Notes under the pieces: generated by a model
The model's database searches: none
Told to the model about the DNA's origin: nothing
Seen by the model: the letters and a program-made list of their open reading frames with translations, nothing else
Part shown: piece after piece, positions 23,126 to 32,244 of the stretch
Layout: the number at the start of each line of letters is the position of its first letter
Numbering within the stretch: position 1 is the stretch's first letter
Assembly (NCBI GenBank): GCA_963674575.2
Contig: CAXXQT010000002.1
Location: 62,001 to 126,000 of the forward strand
Length of the DNA: 64,000 bases
Origin: JAAYAY01 sp963674575
GTDB lineage: Bacteria > Planctomycetota > Planctomycetia > Pirellulales > Thermoguttaceae
Direction: 5' to 3'
Position numbers and translations under genes: made by a program

Positions 23126-24126
23126 TCCGCAAGACGGCCTGCGCCCGCGCGGGGCTCCTCGGAAATCCTTCCGACGGCTACAACGGCAAGACCATTTCGG
23201 TCATCGTCGACGAGTTCTCCGCGCGTGTGACGATGTATGAGTGGGACCAACTCGAAATCGTCTGGAGTCAGGAAGACCGCAGCAGTTTCCACTCCGTTCG
23301 CGAGCTGGCCCAGGACGTCCGGCTCCACGGCTACTACGGCGGCATCCGCCTGGTCAAAGCGGCCATCAAGAAGTTCGTCGAATACTGCATCGCCGGGGGA
23401 CTTCGGCTCCACGACCGTAACTTCTCCGTTCGCTACGAATCCGACGTCCCACGCCAGGTCGGCCTCGCCGGCTCCAGCGCGATCATCGTTGCCACCCTGC
23501 GCTGCCTGATGGAATTCTATGACGTTCAAATTCCGTTGGAGGTGCAGCCTTCGCTCGTGCTCTCCGTCGAAACGGAGGAACTTGGAATCGCCGCCGGTTT
23601 GCAGGATCGCGTGATTCAGGTCTACGAAGGGGCCGTCTACATGGACTTCGCCAAGGAGCGGATGCAACAACTCCGCGGCCTGTCGTGCGGTGTCTACGAG
23701 CGACTTGATCCCGCCTTGCTTCCGCCCCTCTACGTCGCCTACGCTACGGACGTGAGCGAACCCACCGAGGTCTTCCACAACAACCTTCGTGCCCGATTCG
23801 AACAGGGCGAGCCGGCCGTTGTCCAGGCAATGACGCGATTCGCCGAATTGGCCCGCGAAGGGCGCCAGGCAATCCTCGACGGCGATGCCGCAAAGCTCGC
23901 CCGGTTGATCGACGAGAATTTCGACCTCCGCCGCGCGGTTTGCCAGCTACCCAAGAAACAGATCGACATGATCGAGCGGGCTCGAACGGCGGGCGCCTCC
24001 GCCAAGTTCGCCGGCTCCGGCGGGGCCATCATCGGAACCTGTCCTGACGATGCCACCTTCGGCCGGCTGACCGCCAACCTGGCTCCCATCGGGGCCAAGG
24101 TGATTCGCTTGAAGTTGACGAAATAG
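23116..24126 (+). CDS. GHMP kinase, glucuronokinase-like
   Basis: The protein has 336 residues and starts inside the end of galU. GHMP motifs are clear: the N-terminal ARAGLLGNPSDGYNGKTIS, the ATP-binding RQVGLAGSSAIIVATLRC and the C-terminal ASAKFAGSGGAIIGTC. The GNPSDGYNGKTIS segment is much like plant glucuronokinase, which makes glucuronate 1-phosphate for a UDP-sugar pyrophosphorylase. Coupling with a GalU-like enzyme fits the same two-step salvage route to a UDP-sugar. The true substrate (glucuronate, galactose or other) is not proved. Cytoplasmic, with no membrane segments. Confidence 0.85.
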   Translation: MQLIRKTACARAGLLGNPSDGYNGKTISVIVDEFSARVTMYEWDQLEIVWSQEDRSSFHSVRELAQDVRLHGYYGGIRLVKAAIKKFVEYCIAGGLRLHDRNFSVRYESDVPRQVGLAGSSAIIVATLRCLMEFYDVQIPLEVQPSLVLSVETEELGIAAGLQDRVIQVYEGAVYMDFAKERMQQLRGLSCGVYERLDPALLPPLYVAYATDVSEPTEVFHNNLRARFEQGEPAVVQAMTRFAELAREGRQAILDGDAAKLARLIDENFDLRRAVCQLPKKQIDMIERARTAGASAKFAGSGGAIIGTCPDDATFGRLTANLAPIGAKVIRLKLTK

Positions 24127-24131
24127 CCGGC

Positions 24132-25985
24132 TCAGATGATCCCGTGAAGGGGCTTGCCCTTCACGCCCAATTCATCGACCCGCCGGGTGATCTCCGGGTC
24201 CTCAACGAGCGGGGGGGCGTGCTGCGGCTTGCTGCGGGCGTCGATGACCAACGAACCGAGACATCCCCAGTGCTTCCGGTGAACCACCGACTCGATCCCG
24301 TAGATGTCCGACGCGGGATCGCTTCTCGTGAACGTTGTCCAAAGGAAATTGTCCAGGCTCCTCGCCACAAACTCGCTATCGTCAACGATGATGATCAGTG
24401 GAAAGCCATTAATCGCGTCGGTGCGCGTGTAGCTGGCGCAGAATCGTTGCACGAGCATGTCCCGCCCCGTGTCGCCGGGCTCAAACGACGGGCCCTGAAT
24501 TGCCAGGATGCCCGGCAGGATCACGCGGGGATTTTTGAACTGCCCGCCCGCCGGCAATTGGATCCGCGAGTCCATCGCCACGGGCAGCGTCCTCCGTTCG
24601 GGCCCTGCCGCAGCCATGACAACTTTTGAGCCCTGGTTCAACGCCTCGCCGCTATAGTCGAGGGTGTCCATGTTGGTGCAGGTCTGGAAGTGCAGGTCTC
24701 GACGCCAGTCGATCCGTTCCAGCAGGTGACGCAGGAAATCGGGAACGTATTGGATGTCCAGGTCCGGGTTGTCTTCCCCGGCCACGATCATCAGGTACTT
24801 GGCCAGCGAAAGTTGCCCCTGGCCGAGCAAGGCGTTGGACTGGGTCAGCAACTCGCGCACCCGCCGCGGTTCGTCGTAGGGTACATAGCGTTCGCTGCCG
24901 ATTGCCAGCAACAACGGATGAACACCGGCCGCGTCGACCGCATGGACCGCTCGAACGCCGGGGATGGTCTTGGGAATCACCGGCCCGACCAGTTCGTGGA
25001 TCAACTGCGCGAAGATCGTGTCTTCCTGGGGCGGACGTCCGACCACGGTGAAAGGCCAGATCGGTCGCGGACGGTGGAAGACGCCCTCCACTCGCATGAC
25101 CGGGAAATCGTGGGCCTTGCTGTAGTAGCCGAGATGGTCGCCGAAAGGCCCCTCAGGCATGAGCTTGGCCATTTCGATGTGACCCGTGAGGCAGAAATCG
25201 GCCTCCGCGTAGATCGGCAAATGGCGCGGCTGGTTGATCATGGGCACTCGTCGTCGCCCCAGCAGCCCCGCAAAGGCGAGTTCGCTCACTCCCTCGGGCA
25301 GCGGCATCACGGCCGCCACGCTCATGGCCGGCGCCCCACCCACAAACACGTTGACGCGAAGCCGCTCTCCGCGCCGAATTGCCGCCGCATGATGGGCGCC
25401 GATTCCGCGATGCAATTGGTAGTGGAGCCCCACCTGCTCGTCTTTGTCGTACTTCCCTCCCGAAAGCTGGACCCGGTACATTCCCAGGTTGGAATGGGCT
25501 GCGCCCGGGTTGTCGGGGTCTTCCGTATACACCTGCGGCAACGTGATGTAGGCCCCACCGTCGTCCGGCCAGGATTTGAGCTGCGGGAGTTGAGAGACCG
25601 TCGTCTCCATCGACGTCACCGGTCCCTTACGGACTTTCTTCGGACGCGCATAGAGTGCGGAGGCCGGCGTCTTGAAGTTCAGATAGAGCCGCGGTCGGCG
25701 GAGCAGGTCCGTAGGATCAACGGAGAGCGAGGTCAGCCGCTGAACCATCTCGATGGAATCCCGGAACAGGTATCGCATCCGCTCCATGGTTCCGAAGAGA
25801 TTGCTGACCATCGGAAAGCGGCAGCCCTTGACGCTCGCGAAATAGACCGCCGGGCCTCCCGCTCGAAAGACGCGACGCTGAATCTCCGCCGCCTCGAGAT
25901 CCGGATCGATGGGCTGCTCGATTCGTACCAGTTGCCCCGTCTTCTCAAGGTCTTCCACGCATTGACGAAGTGTTCGATATCCCAT
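24132..25985 (-). CDS. UbiD-family prenylated-FMN-dependent decarboxylase
   Basis: The protein has 617 residues, in the range of the longer UbiD members such as the menaquinone (futalosine) pathway decarboxylases. The N terminus is typical (MGYRTLRQCVEDLEKTGQLV). The cofactor/metal region has VTSMETTVSQLPQLKSWPDD, TLPQVYTEDP and GMYRVQL, and the catalytic acid motif is present as MPEGPFGDHLGYYS. It likely decarboxylates an aromatic or polyprenylated acid with prenyl-FMN. No ubiX or other quinone genes are adjacent, so the pathway is undecided between ubiquinone-like, menaquinone or aromatic acid metabolism. It is divergent from uvrA. Confidence 0.9.
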   Translation of the reverse strand: MGYRTLRQCVEDLEKTGQLVRIEQPIDPDLEAAEIQRRVFRAGGPAVYFASVKGCRFPMVSNLFGTMERMRYLFRDSIEMVQRLTSLSVDPTDLLRRPRLYLNFKTPASALYARPKKVRKGPVTSMETTVSQLPQLKSWPDDGGAYITLPQVYTEDPDNPGAAHSNLGMYRVQLSGGKYDKDEQVGLHYQLHRGIGAHHAAAIRRGERLRVNVFVGGAPAMSVAAVMPLPEGVSELAFAGLLGRRRVPMINQPRHLPIYAEADFCLTGHIEMAKLMPEGPFGDHLGYYSKAHDFPVMRVEGVFHRPRPIWPFTVVGRPPQEDTIFAQLIHELVGPVIPKTIPGVRAVHAVDAAGVHPLLLAIGSERYVPYDEPRRVRELLTQSNALLGQGQLSLAKYLMIVAGEDNPDLDIQYVPDFLRHLLERIDWRRDLHFQTCTNMDTLDYSGEALNQGSKVVMAAAGPERRTLPVAMDSRIQLPAGGQFKNPRVILPGILAIQGPSFEPGDTGRDMLVQRFCASYTRTDAINGFPLIIIVDDSEFVARSLDNFLWTTFTRSDPASDIYGIESVVHRKHWGCLGSLVIDARSKPQHAPPLVEDPEITRRVDELGVKGKPLHGII

Positions 25986-26484
25986 GAGCCTTCACCATGA
26001 TGCCGTGCAAGGAACTGCCCTCGTTATTCCTCGCGAATTTTTCCGCTCCTTCGTCCAAAGCGCGCACGGAAACGTCCACATTCCGGACGTTAGACGACTC
26101 TTGTCCGCGTTTGGTTCAGCAAAGGAACCCGGATTAGGGCATCCCTTCCCACCGCGTTTCTGGGACGGAACCGATCCTTTCGGATGCGGCCCCCATCCAC
26201 CTCAGAATAGGACAGACTGTATTATACCGCAAGTCGTTGGTTGAAAACGTCTTGCGGTGCCCGAAAAGAAGCCGAATCGGGACCACGAATCAGGCTTCCG
26301 CGAAGCTCGAAACAACCCACTTCACGTCGCCCTCCAAACCGCCATGATCCTGGCAGCGAGCCCCAGCCCACCTCCACGTTTGGTGAACCCCTCCGGTGGT
26401 GGGGGCGTCATTCTTGTCGCTTCTTCTGGCGTTTGCTAGTCTAAAAGGTTTCGATCGAGTTGGATCAGGGTGACAGGGCAACCG
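25986..26484. other. Divergent intergenic region between the UbiD gene and uvrA
   Basis: There is no supported gene in 499 bases. TGTATTATA near 26217 resembles a -10 element. No clear LexA-type palindrome was seen before uvrA. Small open frames here have no protein-like features. Confidence 0.45.
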
Positions 26485-29352
26485 ATGAGTGATTGTGCGG
26501 CGGAGACGACTGGCGACGAGAGCGTCCTGGAGTATATCCATATTCGTGGGGCCCGGGTTCATAATCTGCAGAATCTGGACCTCGACATCCCCCGAAACCA
26601 AATGGTTGTCGTGACGGGCCCGAGCGGGTCCGGCAAGAGTTCTCTCGCCTACGACACGCTCTACGCCGAAGGGCAGCGTCAGTACATCGAGAGCCTCTCG
26701 GTCTACGCCCGCCAGTTCCTCAACCAACTGGAGCGGCCCGACATCGACCTTATCGAGGGGCTCCAGCCGACCATTTCCATCGATCAGCGGGCGGGAATCC
26801 GCAATCCCCGGAGTACGGTCGCCACGGTGACCGAAATCTACGATTACCTTCGTCTCCTCTACGCACGACTGGGCGAACCGGTCTGCCACCAGTGCGGCCA
26901 GCCGATTTGCCAGCAGTCCCCCGAGCAGATCCTCGACGAGTTGATGGCCCTGGGGGAAGGGACACGGGTGATGCTGCTCGCCCCCCTCGTCCGCGGTCGC
27001 AAGGGCCAGCACAAGGAGGTCTTCGAGGCCGTCCGCAAGGCCGGCTTTGTCCGCATCCGTGTCGATGGCGAGGTCTGCGACGTGGAGTCGCCGCCCGAAT
27101 TGGTCCGCCAGCGAGCCCATCACATCGAGGCGATCGTCGATCGGATCGTGATCCGCCAGGGAGTGCTGAGCCGGCTTGCCGATTCGATCAAGCTGGCCAT
27201 CAAGCACGGCGACGGCCTCGTCCTGGCGACCTACGAGGAGAAGGACGAGCGGGGAAAAGGCCAGTGGTACGACCGCCTCTTCAGCACCCTCCATTCGTGC
27301 CCCAACTGCAAGATCAGCTACGAAGAGTTGGAGCCTCGCACCTTCAGTTTCAACAGTCCCTACGGTGCCTGCCCGGCCTGCGAGGGCCTGGGCAGCCTCG
27401 TCGAGTTCGATCCGGAACTCGTTGCCCCCGACCACACCTTGTCGCTCTCCAGCGGGGCGGTCGTCCCCTGGAAGGATTGTTCCGCCAGTGCCAACGAGAA
27501 GCACAAGGCGGCTCTCAAGGACTTCCTCTCCACCTCGGGACTTCGTTGGAACACCCCCTTTGAGAAAATCGAGCCCGAGGTGCTTCAATGCCTCCTCGAA
27601 GGCGACGGGCTCGACTTCCCTGGCGTTTTGGGCCTGTTGGAGGATGAATATCGCGCCACCTCAAGCGACGCGGTGCGCCGCAAGCTTGAACCGTTCCGTG
27701 CGGAACTGGTGTGTGCCGAATGCCACGGAGCGCGTCTCCGTCCCGAAGCCCGCTCCGTCCGCATCGCCGGGCGGGCTATTTTCGAATGCACTTCCCGGAC
27801 CGTACGCGAGGCGCTTGGGTGGTTCGAAAGCCTGGAATTCGGCGAAGACGAATTGCTCATCGCCGAGCCCATCGTCACGGAGATCGCCGCACGGCTCCGA
27901 TTCCTCGACAACGTGGGGCTCGACTACCTGACCCTCGATCGCCCGGCCGACACCCTCAGTGGTGGCGAACTCCAGCGTGTCCGTCTTGCCACCGGTCTCG
28001 GCGCCGGCCTCGTCGGCGTCTGCTACGTCCTCGATGAGCCTTCCATCGGTCTCCACCCCCGCGACAACCAACGGCTCATCGACGCCCTCCGCGACTTGCA
28101 GCAGCGGGGAAATACGGTGCTAGTCGTCGAGCACGACGAGGCCATCATGCGATGCTCCGATTGGCTCATCGATCTCGGCCCCGGCGCCGGGCGCCACGGC
28201 GGTCGGATTGTTTCCCAGGGCACCCCGGAGTACGTCGGTGCCGACGAAGCCTCGCTCACTGGGCGGTACCTGACCGGCGCCGCTCGCATCCCAACCCCCA
28301 AGAAACGTCGCCGCACGGCCAAGAGCCGATCGATCACTCTCGAGGGCGTCACCACCAATAACCTCAAGGACGTGACCGTCCAGTTCCCCCTCTCCGCCTT
28401 CGTTTGCGTGACCGGTGTGAGCGGTTCGGGAAAAAGCTCCCTTCTCAACGAAACGCTCGCCCGGGCGCTCATTCGCCGCCTTGGCGGACTGGCTCCCAAA
28501 CCCGGTCCCCACAAGAGCCTTCGCGGGACGAACCGCATCGACAAGGTTGTGGAAATCGACCAGTCGCCCATCGGACGCACTCCGCGAAGCAATCCGGCCA
28601 CGTACTCGGGTGTCTTCGACGAAATCCGAAAGGTCTTTGCCAATACCCGCATCGCCAAGCAGCGAGGCTACAAGGCCGGACGGTTCAGTTTCAACGTGAA
28701 GGGCGGACGTTGCGAGGAGTGCCAGGGGCAGGGCCAGCAGAAGATCGAGATGAACTTCCTTCCCGACCTTTACGTGACCTGCCCGGTTTGCGAGGGAAGA
28801 CGCTTCAACCGGCAGACCCTGGAGGTGAAATACCGCGACCAGTCCATCGCCGACGTGCTCGCCATGCGGGTGGACGAGTCGGTCACCTTCTTCGAGAACT
28901 TTCCCGCCATCTCACGCCTGCTCAACTGCCTTCAGGAGGTCGGCCTGGGCTACCTGACCCTCGGCCAGGCCTCCACGACCCTTTCTGGTGGCGAGGCCCA
29001 ACGGGTGAAATTAGCCTCGGAGTTGGGCCGAGCCGACACGGGCAGCACCCTTTATATCCTCGACGAGCCGACGACCGGACTCCACTTCGACGACGTGAGC
29101 AAGCTTCTGGAAGTCCTCAGCAAACTCGTCGACCTGGGCAATACGGTCATCGTCATCGAGCACAACCTCGACGTGATGAAGACCGCGGACTGGCTCATCG
29201 ACTTGGGGCCCGAAGGCGGCGAAGGCGGCGGCCAGATCGTCGCCACCGGCACCCCCGAGAGCCTGGCCGCCCTCGAGCACAACCACACCGGCCGGCATCT
29301 GCGGGAAGCGTTGAACGGGCAGGCGGGCGAAGAAAAAAGGGGACGCAGCTAG
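26485..29352 (+). CDS. uvrA: Excinuclease ABC subunit A
   Basis: The protein has 955 residues. ATG 26485 is chosen with AGGG upstream; a GTG 15 bases earlier is possible. Both ATPase modules are complete: Walker A GPSGSGKSSLAYDTLY and GVSGSGKSSLLNETL, signatures LSGGELQRVRLATGLG and LSGGEAQRVKLASELG. Zinc-module cysteines are present (CPNCKIS, ACPACEGLG, GGRCEECQGQGQ, CPVCEGRRF). It recognises DNA damage with UvrB in nucleotide excision repair. The C-terminal residues EKRGRS and the stop are encoded by the flanking repeat of the RAYT element, so the native end may have been replaced. The stop TAG overlaps the stop of the convergent transposase at a CTAG. Confidence 0.97.
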   Translation: MSDCAAETTGDESVLEYIHIRGARVHNLQNLDLDIPRNQMVVVTGPSGSGKSSLAYDTLYAEGQRQYIESLSVYARQFLNQLERPDIDLIEGLQPTISIDQRAGIRNPRSTVATVTEIYDYLRLLYARLGEPVCHQCGQPICQQSPEQILDELMALGEGTRVMLLAPLVRGRKGQHKEVFEAVRKAGFVRIRVDGEVCDVESPPELVRQRAHHIEAIVDRIVIRQGVLSRLADSIKLAIKHGDGLVLATYEEKDERGKGQWYDRLFSTLHSCPNCKISYEELEPRTFSFNSPYGACPACEGLGSLVEFDPELVAPDHTLSLSSGAVVPWKDCSASANEKHKAALKDFLSTSGLRWNTPFEKIEPEVLQCLLEGDGLDFPGVLGLLEDEYRATSSDAVRRKLEPFRAELVCAECHGARLRPEARSVRIAGRAIFECTSRTVREALGWFESLEFGEDELLIAEPIVTEIAARLRFLDNVGLDYLTLDRPADTLSGGELQRVRLATGLGAGLVGVCYVLDEPSIGLHPRDNQRLIDALRDLQQRGNTVLVVEHDEAIMRCSDWLIDLGPGAGRHGGRIVSQGTPEYVGADEASLTGRYLTGAARIPTPKKRRRTAKSRSITLEGVTTNNLKDVTVQFPLSAFVCVTGVSGSGKSSLLNETLARALIRRLGGLAPKPGPHKSLRGTNRIDKVVEIDQSPIGRTPRSNPATYSGVFDEIRKVFANTRIAKQRGYKAGRFSFNVKGGRCEECQGQGQQKIEMNFLPDLYVTCPVCEGRRFNRQTLEVKYRDQSIADVLAMRVDESVTFFENFPAISRLLNCLQEVGLGYLTLGQASTTLSGGEAQRVKLASELGRADTGSTLYILDEPTTGLHFDDVSKLLEVLSKLVDLGNTVIVIEHNLDVMKTADWLIDLGPEGGEGGGQIVATGTPESLAALEHNHTGRHLREALNGQAGEEKRGRS

Positions 29353-30121
29353 TTTTTCTTTCGCGTGCCGCTCGGCCGGCCTTTGCGTCGGAGAGTGTGT
29401 GTCAAGTCGAGACGTCTGGCCTGCTCACGTTGCCACCATTCGTTTCCGAAAGGACGATTCCGAGTGATCGAAGTCTGAATTCTCTGTACTTCTTTTTCGG
29501 TCATCACCGCATTCACCAAGGCCCGCCAGTTCGTTGGGCATCGAATGGGCCAGTTACTTAGCAGTGCCTTCAACGGATGGTTTCGGCGGTGTCTCACCCA
29601 CAGACTTCCCCAACGCCAGTTCTCGGCATGCTCGACCACCTGCGCTGTGAGGGCATTTCGTTCCACGTAACGACAGACCGTCAGGAAGTGCTCGTCTTCC
29701 TGGATCGGGAAGCTCTTGAAACGTCCTTGATACAAGTGCCCTTGGCCGACCGTGTTGTGTGCCACGTGCCATCGCATGACATGGGTGTGTGTCAGCCAGC
29801 GAAAAAATTCCGTCACTTCTCCTTCCGCCTGCGGCCAGACCACGAAATGCCAATGATTGCGCATCAGACACCAAGCCAAAATTCGCAAGGGGTGGCGTTC
29901 GTACGCCTCAATCATGATTCGCTCGAAGGCCTCGTAGTCCGCCCTCTTGCGGAACAAAGGCAACCCGGCCACTGCCCGATTCAGGACGTGGTACACGAAA
30001 CCGCCCGGCGTGACTCTACTTCTTCTTGGCATGCCATAAAAAATACCGGGTTGTACCAATCCGGTCAATCTAGCTGCGTCCCCATTGTTGTGCCGAAAAA
30101 GAGCTGCGTCCCCTTTTTCGT
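29330..30121 (-). mobile_element. RAYT-containing element with inverted GGGGACGCAGCT flanks
   Basis: The transposase gene is bounded by inverted copies of a short hairpin: GAAAAA(A), GGGGACGCAGCT, then TTTTTC. One lies at 29332-29360 (+ orientation), one at 30095-30121 (- orientation), with an extra GGGGACGCAGCT copy at 30072-30083. The two ends lie inside the 3' ends of uvrA and of the membrane protein gene. No target duplication was recognised, as expected for HUH enzymes. Confidence 0.75.
29349..30032 (-). CDS. REP-associated tyrosine transposase (RAYT, Y1/HUH family)
   Basis: The protein has 227 residues from ATG 30032, where the family N terminus begins (MPRRSRVTPGGFVYHVLNRA). The HUH motif is His60 and His62 in LMRNHWHFVVWP; the catalytic tyrosine is Tyr122 in CRYVERN. 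GHLYQGRFKSFPI and WRWGSLW are also characteristic. The enzyme cuts and joins single-stranded DNA at hairpins flanked by a short tetranucleotide and is thought to spread REP sequences. All visible active-site residues are intact, so it could be functional. Whether it acts on the GTAG palindromes elsewhere in the window is unknown. Confidence 0.92.
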   Translation of the reverse strand: MPRRSRVTPGGFVYHVLNRAVAGLPLFRKRADYEAFERIMIEAYERHPLRILAWCLMRNHWHFVVWPQAEGEVTEFFRWLTHTHVMRWHVAHNTVGQGHLYQGRFKSFPIQEDEHFLTVCRYVERNALTAQVVEHAENWRWGSLWVRHRRNHPLKALLSNWPIRCPTNWRALVNAVMTEKEVQRIQTSITRNRPFGNEWWQREQARRLDLTHTLRRKGRPSGTRKKN

Positions 30122-31030
30122 AGACGCTCCACGACAGCTCGCACGACGCACCAGAGACCTACGAGGGGCAGCGAGACGACGAAGCCCACCCCCCCCTCCG
30201 AAAATGCCGCCTCCGATTGGTAACAGGACCAGTCCGGAGAGCACGGGCGTTTGCGACGCTTCCTTGGGCACGAAAACCAGGATCCACACCATCGTACCGA
30301 TCGTGTAGCACATGGCCGACCAGGCGGCCGCGGCCAGTAGGGCCCGGTCGGGATGCTTGCTGTTGTCCCAGGCCAAGGCTGCCAACGCGACGATCGGACT
30401 CATCAGTGCGGGAAAAGCGATCAGACCCTGCCAGCCGAAGCAGGCCCCCAGCCCCAAGCCAAGGACGGCGATGGGAATGGCAGAGCAGAAGAGCATCGCA
30501 ATCGTGTGACGGGAAAGCCCGCGCCACCGGGCGTGAGCGAGCCACATGCTCACCTTTCCTGGCGAAATCCCATTGTCCGACTCCGGTGCGAGGGCCTCCT
30601 GCATATCGGTTGCGAAGCGACGCCAAATGAAGCGAAGGTATACGGTGACCGCACCGCAGAGCAGGCCGATATGGCCCCCCAGAAATCCCATCACAATGCC
30701 CATGGCAACGCCCGCCACGACGCCGATACTGCCCGCTGGTTCCTTCGTCGCCGCGGCAAACGCCAAGGACATGGCCGTCCAGGTCAGTCCGGTGGTCGCT
30801 GCGCAAGCGACGAGCAACCTGTCCTGGTGGCAGTTCGGGCGGGTGAGAAGGCACATCGCGGCCGATGCCGGTCCGCTGATCACAAACAGCGGGACCACGG
30901 CGACAGGGCCCAACGAGCGGACCAGGCTGCACGCAACGGCCACCAGCGTGACCAGGACGAGCAGGTCTCTCATGGAGAACTGAAAGGGGTTGCCTCTTTC
31001 TGGCTGATCAAAGTTCCCGTTCTCAACCAT
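30065..31030 (-). CDS. Multi-span membrane protein, function unknown, C terminus altered by the RAYT element
   Basis: The protein has 321 residues. A hydrophilic N terminus is followed by the segment FQFSMRDLLVLVTLVAVACS, a common first span in planctomycete membrane proteins. Six to eight hydrophobic helices follow, with Gly/Ala-rich stretches (VAGVAMGIVMGFLGGHIGLL). No known domain is recognised. The last 17 residues (KKGTQLFFGTTMGTQLD) are encoded by two copies of the RAYT flanking repeat, so the original C terminus is probably lost or extended. It lies 38 bases downstream of the metallophosphoesterase gene on the same strand. Confidence 0.75.
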   Translation of the reverse strand: MVENGNFDQPERGNPFQFSMRDLLVLVTLVAVACSLVRSLGPVAVVPLFVISGPASAAMCLLTRPNCHQDRLLVACAATTGLTWTAMSLAFAAATKEPAGSIGVVAGVAMGIVMGFLGGHIGLLCGAVTVYLRFIWRRFATDMQEALAPESDNGISPGKVSMWLAHARWRGLSRHTIAMLFCSAIPIAVLGLGLGACFGWQGLIAFPALMSPIVALAALAWDNSKHPDRALLAAAAWSAMCYTIGTMVWILVFVPKEASQTPVLSGLVLLPIGGGIFGGGGGLRRLAAPRRSLVRRASCRGASTKKGTQLFFGTTMGTQLD

Positions 31031-31068
31031 TCAATACCACCAACCACCTGAACTGGATCACCGAACGA

Positions 31069-32025
31069 TCAACCGGCCTTTCCGAGGGCTGCCGGTTGCG
31101 CCATCGGATAGTCCAACGTGAACGTGTGCTCGTCGCCTTCCATGGTCTTGTCGAGCGTGGGCGAGTAGGCGCGGATCTCGATCTTGTTCTCGTCCGGAAC
31201 GAACCGCATGATCCGAAGCCAGCCGTCGCCGCCGTTGTCAAGGCCCTGGTAGTCGACAAGCGTTTCATGAACCGGCAGGCCTGCGTCGTTGGCCGTTACC
31301 TGCCGCCCCACGCCGAGCACGTGGCCGCTCGAAACCAGGAAGACGTTTGGAGAGCGGCGAACGAATTTTTCCCAGATCCCGTCTCCCGAGTTGCCGATGC
31401 CATCGCCGGCCTTCGTGTCGCGCTGCTTCGGACGCATATAACAGTGAGTGGCCACGAGCACGCGGTGCTCCGGATGGGCTTTGGCGACCTCCGTGGCCCA
31501 CGCCAGGACCTCGTCGCGAGGCGCGTATTCCAGACTGATCACGAGGAACTTCATTCCGCCCGCTTCGAAGGCACACACGTTGTTGTCGTTCGTTTCGCCC
31601 CAGTGGCCCAGATACCATGGGCAGTCGGCATAGCGCTCGGGGCCAAAGTACTTGTTGTAGAACTTCGTGTCGCGCGAGTAGACCTTTTCCTTGTACTCCA
31701 GATCGTGATTGCCGGGCAACATGCTGTAAGGCACAGCACCGTCAAGCAGCTTGTGAGCCCGATCGGCAACCTTCCACTGCTCCTCCACGTCGTTGTGGTG
31801 CTGAACGATGTCGCCCAGGTGCATGACGAACTTGATGTTCTCCTTCGCGACGTTGTCGCGGATCCATTGGGTCTGGGCCACGTAGATGTCGGGGAACTTC
31901 TCGGCATAGTTCTGCGTGTCGGGCAGAACGACCACGGAGAAGGGCTCGGCGCCGAAAGCGAGACTGGCGACGGAAAGGAGGGAAAAACACGCAAGAACGC
32001 AGAGCAGGTTCTTGGGGATCTTCAT
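31069..32025 (-). CDS. Secreted calcineurin-like metallophosphoesterase
   Basis: The protein has 318 residues with a signal peptide (about residues 1-26, ending SLAFGA). The phosphoesterase motifs are LPDTQNY (D36-x-Q in place of the usual D-x-H), MHLGDIVQHHND (71-72), LPGNHDLE (105-108), VLVATHCYM and VSSGHVLG. The Asp-x-Gln variant is shared by a known exported subset. It probably acts on phosphomono- or diesters in the periplasm or outside. It is followed by a multi-span membrane protein gene and may share its transcript. Confidence 0.9.
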   Translation of the reverse strand: MKIPKNLLCVLACFSLLSVASLAFGAEPFSVVVLPDTQNYAEKFPDIYVAQTQWIRDNVAKENIKFVMHLGDIVQHHNDVEEQWKVADRAHKLLDGAVPYSMLPGNHDLEYKEKVYSRDTKFYNKYFGPERYADCPWYLGHWGETNDNNVCAFEAGGMKFLVISLEYAPRDEVLAWATEVAKAHPEHRVLVATHCYMRPKQRDTKAGDGIGNSGDGIWEKFVRRSPNVFLVSSGHVLGVGRQVTANDAGLPVHETLVDYQGLDNGGDGWLRIMRFVPDENKIEIRAYSPTLDKTMEGDEHTFTLDYPMAQPAALGKAG

Positions 32026-32244
32026 GGGAGATAGTCCCTTTGTGGTTCGGAAAGGTGGGTGGGAAATTCGGTAGGTGTGAGGCCAATTCTATTCGATTGC
32101 CGGTGCGGATTCCAGATTTGGACGGCCCGGTTTTCGTTCAGATTCTATTTGGACAGCGCCACCTTGGCCAATGCGCGGGAACGCAAATCCCGGCAGCGGG
32201 TTAAACGAATCTGTCGCAGAGGCTTTGGTTTCTTGCCCTACGCC

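Noticed and set aside
22040..26470. LexA boxes or SOS control of uvrA
   Set aside because: No convincing palindrome of a known LexA type was found before uvrA.
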